NCBI GenBank assembly: GCA_963704565.1
Contig: OY969917.1
Coordinates: 3,472,001-3,536,000, forward strand
DNA from: Rhodoblastus sp963704565
Lineage (GTDB): Bacteria > Pseudomonadota > Alphaproteobacteria > Rhizobiales > Beijerinckiaceae
Length of the DNA: 64,000 bases
Direction: 5' to 3'
Shown: piece by piece, positions 60,034 to 64,000 of the stretch
Layout: every line of letters begins with the position of its first letter
Position numbering within the stretch: position 1 is the stretch's first letter
The notes under the pieces: model-generated
Seen by the model: only the letters and a program-made list of their open reading frames with translations
Databases searched by the model: none
What the model was told of the DNA's origin: nothing
Translations under genes and position numbers: made by a program

Positions 60034-63000
60034 CTAACCTGTGCTGGAAACGCCCGCCGCCAATTGCGTAAGCGCGCGCAGCAGCGGCCCGACGCTGTTG
60101 CGCCGGGTGCGCCACAGACCCCGGTCGAGCGCGCTCTGGAAGCGCTCGGCAATGGCTTTGGCCGCTTGCGGATTGGCCTCGGCGAGGAAATCCCGCACCT
60201 TCGTATCGCCGCAGACCGCGTCGAACAATAGGTCGAAGTGACGTTCGGCCACCGCTTCGGTCGTCGCGGCGAAAGCGAAAAGGTTGTCCACGCTTTCGGC
60301 GATCTCCGCCGCGCCGCGAAAACCATGGCGCATCTGTCCTTCGATCCAGCGTGGATTGGCGGCGCGGGCCCGCAAAGCCCGGGCGATTTCCTGCGGCAGC
60401 GTCCGCGCCTTGGGCGCGTTCGGATCGGTGGCGTCGAGATGATAGAGCGCGGGCGACGCCCCCGCCGATTTGGCCGCCGCCGCGAAGCCGCCTTCGTGAT
60501 CGACGAAGGCGTCGGAATCGAGCACGTCCTGCCCCGCCATGTCCTGGACATGAACGAAGGCGTCGCAGGCGGCGACGCGGGCGCGGAATTCCGGCGTTTC
60601 CCGGACCTTGGCGCCGTCATAGGCGTAGCCGGTCGCCTCCAGATAGGCGGCGCCGAGATCGTCGCGCGAGGTCCAGTCCTCCCCTAGCGCGCGCCGCGCG
60701 ACGCCGGTTCCATAGGCGCCGGGCGCCGCGCCGAAAATCCGCGAGCGCGAACCCTCGCGCCGCGCCGCCGCGCTCAGCGGATTGTCGTCGTCGCCTTCGT
60801 CCTCGCGCGCGACGATCGCCTGGACGGCGGCGTCGTAGAGCGCGATCTGGTCAGGGAAGACATCGCGGAACAGGCCGGAAATGCGAACGGTCACATCGAC
60901 CCGCGGCCGGCCGAGCGCGGCGAGCGAGAGAATTTCGAAGCCGGAGACGCGGTTGGAGGCATGATCCCACAAGGGACGCGCGCCGATCAGCGCCAGAGCC
61001 TGGGCGAGATCCTCGCCGCCGGTGCGCACCGCCGCGCTGCCCCAAAGATCGAACACCACCCGGCGCGGCCATTCGCCATGATCCTGGACGTAGCGCGACA
61101 GAAATTCCCGCGCCGCGCGCTGACCCAGTTCCCACGCCGTGCGGGTTGGCGTGGCGCGCGGATCGACGGCGTAAAGATTTCGTCCGGTCGGCAAGACGTC
61201 GATGCGCCCGCGCGACGGCGCGCCGCCGGGGCCGGGGGCGACGCGGCGGCCGGCGAGCGCGGCGACCAAAGCGTCGATCTCGGCGCCCGCGCATTGGCGC
61301 AGCCGCGCCAAAGCCTGTGGCGCGTCGTCGCCCGAAAAAGCGGCAAGAGCTTTCAGTCCTTCGGAATCGGCCTCGGCGCCGAAAATATGCAGCCCGTCGC
61401 CGACCCGCATTTCTTTCACGTCGCACAGCCAGGCGTCGAGCCGGATCAGCGCCTCGTCCGGAGTGAGGCCGCCGTCGAGCCCGGCCTCTTCGGCGAGGCC
61501 GGTGGCCTGGGCGCGCTCCAGGATCAGTTCGGCGAGGCGCCGCGCCCGGCGCGGGTCGAGCGATTGCGCCTCGGCATATTCGTCCATCAGCCCTTCGACA
61601 TCCTGCACCGCGCCATGGGCGCCGGCGGCGACCAGCGGTGGGGTGAGATGTCCGATCGTGACCGCTGACGTGCGCCTTTTGGCCTGCGCCGCCTCGCCTG
61701 GATTGTTGACGATGAAGGGATAGATGACCGGCAGCGCGCCGAGCGTCGCGCGCGGCGCGCAATCTTCGCCGAGCGCCACCGATTTGCCGGGCAGCCATTC
61801 GAGCGTGCCATGGGCGCCGACATGGACAAGGGCGGCGACGCCGAGGATTTCGCGCAGCCAGAGGTAAAAGGCGACAAAAGCGTGGCGCGGCGCCAGGCCG
61901 GCGTCGTGATAGTCGTCCTTGCGCGCCGCGCGCCGGCCCCGGTCGGGCTGCAAGGCGACGACGCTTTCGCCGAGTCGCAGCGCCGCGAAACGGAACCGGC
62001 CGTCCTCGCAGGCCGGGTCCGCTTCCGGCTCGCCCCATTGCGCGAAGACCGAGGCGGCGAAAGCTTCGGGCGCCAAAGCGAGCCGCTTGCGGTATTCCGC
62101 GATGTTGAAAGTTTCCGTGGCGGGGCCGGTCAGGCGGCGGGCGATTTCCGCCGCATCCGGAATATCGCCGAACGGATAGCCTTCCTTGGCGAGACGTCCG
62201 GCGATCGTCTCCAGCGAGGCGAAAGTGTCGAGCCCCACCGCATAGCCCGCGCGCCCGCCCTTGCCGGGATAATCCGACAGCACGAAGGCGAGGCGTTTTT
62301 GGGCCGGCGGCGTCCGGCGCAAAGCCGCCCAGCGGGACGCGAGGCGGGCGGCGTGGGCGATATTTTCGGCCTGCGGTCGGCTGGTCAGCGGCGCATATTC
62401 GAGGTTGCCGATCCTGGGCTCCGCCGCCTTGAACGAAATGGCGCCGGCGAACAGCCGGCCGTCGATTTCGGGCAAGGCGACATTCATTGCCAGATCGGAC
62501 GGGGCCAGGCCGCGGGCGGAAAGGCGCCATTGCGCTTCGCTCGCCAGACTGACGGCGACTTGCAGGACAGGCGCGTCGCAGGCGTCGAACACGCTTGACC
62601 CATCGTCGAGCCGCGCCGAAAAGGCGGTGGCGTTGAGGATGACATCGGGTGGATCGGCCAGGAGGCGGCGGCGCAGGCCCGCGATCACGGCGGGGTCTTT
62701 CAGGCTGGTCGCGAACAGCGCTTCGACGCGAAAACCCTGCGCCTGGAGCGCATCGGCCAGAGCCTCGTAAGGCTCGGTGTCGCCCGCCATCCAGGCGGAT
62801 CGGTAGAACAGGATTTGCGCGAGAGGCGCATCCGGCGGCCCCAATCGGCGCGCGGCCTCGAAATGGCCGAGAGGCGCTTCCTCGCGCTTCGCCTTGACCG
62901 CGCAGGGGCGCCCGAGCGCGGTCAAGGCGAAGCGCAGAACCTGCGCCGCGTTTTCCACCCCGCCGGCCTGGAGCCAGGACTGGATGCGGCGCAGGTCTTG

Positions 63001-63420
63001 CGTCCCGGCGGTGGAGAAGGAGTCGAGCCGGGCGTCCTCGCGCGGATCGCCGGGAACGATGGCGAGAATCGCGCCCTTTTCCCTGGCGATGCGCCCCAGC
63101 TCTTCGACGCCGTAACGCCAATAGTCGAGACCGCCCAGCAGGCGAACGATCACCAAACGGGCGTGGGCGAGAACTTTCCCGGCATAGAGATCGACCGAAT
63201 AAGGATGGCGCAAATCGCTGAGATTGGCGAGCCGCAGCGACAAGGCTTTGGTCAATTCCGCCGTTTCGGGATCGGCGCGCAGCGCCTCCCAGGCCTTGGC
63301 GAGCACATGGAGATCGCTGTCGGTGAAGGACAAGGCGACAATATCGGCGCGCGACTGATCGAGGTCGACGGCTTCCGCCGTTTCGTCCAGCGATCTCAAC
63401 TCGTTACGCGGGATGTGCAT
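60034..63420 (-). CDS. cobN: Cobaltochelatase subunit CobN
   Basis: 1128 residues, normal for the large CobN subunit that inserts cobalt together with CobS and CobT chelatase subunits (not in this window). LVHVGAHGTLEWLPGKS, the PFIVNNPGEAAQAKRR block, VFDLWGSAAVRTGGEDLAQAL and EFLSRYVQDHGEWPRRV-type segments are diagnostic. A perfect 20-bp inverted repeat lies inside the gene at 62884-62935. cobW precedes it by 9 bases. Confidence 0.95.
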   Translation of the reverse strand: MHIPRNELRSLDETAEAVDLDQSRADIVALSFTDSDLHVLAKAWEALRADPETAELTKALSLRLANLSDLRHPYSVDLYAGKVLAHARLVIVRLLGGLDYWRYGVEELGRIAREKGAILAIVPGDPREDARLDSFSTAGTQDLRRIQSWLQAGGVENAAQVLRFALTALGRPCAVKAKREEAPLGHFEAARRLGPPDAPLAQILFYRSAWMAGDTEPYEALADALQAQGFRVEALFATSLKDPAVIAGLRRRLLADPPDVILNATAFSARLDDGSSVFDACDAPVLQVAVSLASEAQWRLSARGLAPSDLAMNVALPEIDGRLFAGAISFKAAEPRIGNLEYAPLTSRPQAENIAHAARLASRWAALRRTPPAQKRLAFVLSDYPGKGGRAGYAVGLDTFASLETIAGRLAKEGYPFGDIPDAAEIARRLTGPATETFNIAEYRKRLALAPEAFAASVFAQWGEPEADPACEDGRFRFAALRLGESVVALQPDRGRRAARKDDYHDAGLAPRHAFVAFYLWLREILGVAALVHVGAHGTLEWLPGKSVALGEDCAPRATLGALPVIYPFIVNNPGEAAQAKRRTSAVTIGHLTPPLVAAGAHGAVQDVEGLMDEYAEAQSLDPRRARRLAELILERAQATGLAEEAGLDGGLTPDEALIRLDAWLCDVKEMRVGDGLHIFGAEADSEGLKALAAFSGDDAPQALARLRQCAGAEIDALVAALAGRRVAPGPGGAPSRGRIDVLPTGRNLYAVDPRATPTRTAWELGQRAAREFLSRYVQDHGEWPRRVVFDLWGSAAVRTGGEDLAQALALIGARPLWDHASNRVSGFEILSLAALGRPRVDVTVRISGLFRDVFPDQIALYDAAVQAIVAREDEGDDDNPLSAAARREGSRSRIFGAAPGAYGTGVARRALGEDWTSRDDLGAAYLEATGYAYDGAKVRETPEFRARVAACDAFVHVQDMAGQDVLDSDAFVDHEGGFAAAAKSAGASPALYHLDATDPNAPKARTLPQEIARALRARAANPRWIEGQMRHGFRGAAEIAESVDNLFAFAATTEAVAERHFDLLFDAVCGDTKVRDFLAEANPQAAKAIAERFQSALDRGLWRTRRNSVGPLLRALTQLAAGVSSTG
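62884..62935. repeat. perfect 20-bp inverted repeat inside cobN
   Basis: GCGCTTCGCCTTGACCGCGC (62884-62903) and its exact complement (62916-62935) flank 12 bases. Within a coding sequence such a perfect long palindrome is unexpected. On the minus strand it encodes the LRFALTALG...VKAKR stretch of CobN. Confidence 0.85.
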
Positions 63421-63429
63421 GGCGCGGCG

Positions 63430-64000
63430 TCAGACGAGCGCGGCTTCGATCGCGTCGCGGTCGAGGCCTTTGCGTCCGATGACGACCAGCCGGCCGCGCC
63501 GCGCTTCCTGCCGGGCCCAGGCGCGGTCGTAGTGCTGGCGGAATCGCGCCCCGACGCCTTGCACCAGCAGGCGCATCGGCTTGCCGGCGATATCGAGAAA
63601 ACCTTTCATCCTGAGCACGTCATGGCGGCTGGCGACTTCGCCGAGCAGCCGGACAAAATCGGCCGGGTCGTCGAGCGAGGGAACGTCGAGGATGAAGGAT
63701 TCGAAATCGTCGTGGTCGTGGGCTTCTTCGAGGTCGTGATGCGAGGGCCGGGACGAAATATCGTCCTCGGCGCCGGCTTCGAGGCCGAGCGCGACGCCGG
63801 CGTCGATCTTGCCGTCGCGGGTCGCGATCACCTTGACCCGCCCGCCGGTCGCCGCGACGATGGCCGCCGACACGCGGGCGATCTCGTCGCGCGCCAAGAG
63901 GTCGGTCTTGTTGAGGACGACCAGATCGGCGCACAGCAACTGGTCTTCGTAGACCTCTTCCAGCGGATTGTCGTGATCGACGCTGGGGTCGGCGGCGCGC
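63430..64000 (-). CDS. cobW: CobW GTPase, C-terminal part (5' end outside window)
   Basis: The frame is open to the window edge; ~190 residues are present. It begins within the G3E GTPase domain (NPLEEVYEDQLLCADLVVLNKTD, the NKxD guanine motif), followed by a His/Asp-rich segment HHDLEEAHDHDDF able to bind metal and the CobW C-terminal domain with VLRMKGFLDIAGKPMRLLVQGVGARF. CobW is a metal chaperone for cobalt delivery to the chelatase. It lies directly before cobN. Confidence 0.93.
   Translation of the reverse strand, partial: RAADPSVDHDNPLEEVYEDQLLCADLVVLNKTDLLARDEIARVSAAIVAATGGRVKVIATRDGKIDAGVALGLEAGAEDDISSRPSHHDLEEAHDHDDFESFILDVPSLDDPADFVRLLGEVASRHDVLRMKGFLDIAGKPMRLLVQGVGARFRQHYDRAWARQEARRGRLVVIGRKGLDRDAIEAALV

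Overview
This 64 kb window is high-GC DNA from an alphaproteobacterium, most likely of the order Hyphomicrobiales (Rhizobiales). Supporting signs are the aerobic CobF/CobN-type cobalamin pathway, two glnK-amtB pairs, a palindromic repeat of the kind scattered through Rhizobiales genomes, and the overall codon and GC style. A complete classical menaquinone (men) gene set next to a [NiFe]-hydrogenase and a polysulfide/thiosulfate-reductase-like operon fits a metabolically versatile purple non-sulfur type such as Rhodoblastus. That placement is an inference from gene content, not a sequence match.

Layout. 1-0.6 kb: end of a LON-domain protein and a Trm112-type protein. 0.7-5.7 kb: two ammonium modules (glnK-amtB twice), each behind a -24/-12 (sigma-54) promoter, separated by tesB and a striking perfect palindrome. 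5.7-8.1 kb: an M48 lipoprotein protease and a frameshifted thermonuclease. 8.2-10.1 kb: tRNA-Arg(CCT) followed by an HNH nuclease gene, a cluster of palindromes and a broken GIY-YIG nuclease gene, which looks like a small island. 10.2-18.6 kb: menA, a decayed nickel/cobalt permease pseudogene, menE, and the menF-D-B-C operon, in which every gene appears to start with TTG. 18.7-21.8 kb: an operon upstream of and co-directional with menFDBC, holding an exported two-domain rhodanese, two YeeE/YedE sulfur transport proteins, a Cys-rich NPCAP-repeat exported peptide and a DUF6969-like protein. 21.9-37.2 kb, divergent from it behind an FNR-like box: psrABC-like genes, a rhodanese-fold protein lacking its catalytic cysteine, a membrane-bound [NiFe]-hydrogenase (small and large subunits, cytochrome b, maturation protease, cytochrome c lipoprotein) and hypABFCDE. 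37.2-38.1 kb: IS630 and IS3 remnants and palindromes. 38.1-44.6 kb: cytochrome bd operon cydABX-DC. 44.6-45.5 kb: no recognisable gene. 45.5-64 kb: a near-complete aerobic cobalamin supercluster with two cobalamin riboswitches, one before cobT and one before an intact NiCoT permease, which is therefore probably a cobalt importer.

How it fits together. The men genes make a low-potential quinone that could link H2 oxidation by the hydrogenase to a periplasmic sulfur-compound reductase, with the YeeE/rhodanese genes handling sulfur. The cyd genes supply a high-affinity quinol oxidase for traces of oxygen. Nickel for the hydrogenase is handled by HypA/HypB, but the nickel/cobalt permease beside menA is dead, and the surviving paralogue is controlled by B12. 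Not seen in the window: cobA, cobG/cobZ, cobO, cobQ, cobS/cobT-type chelatase subunits, menG/ubiE, menH and menI.
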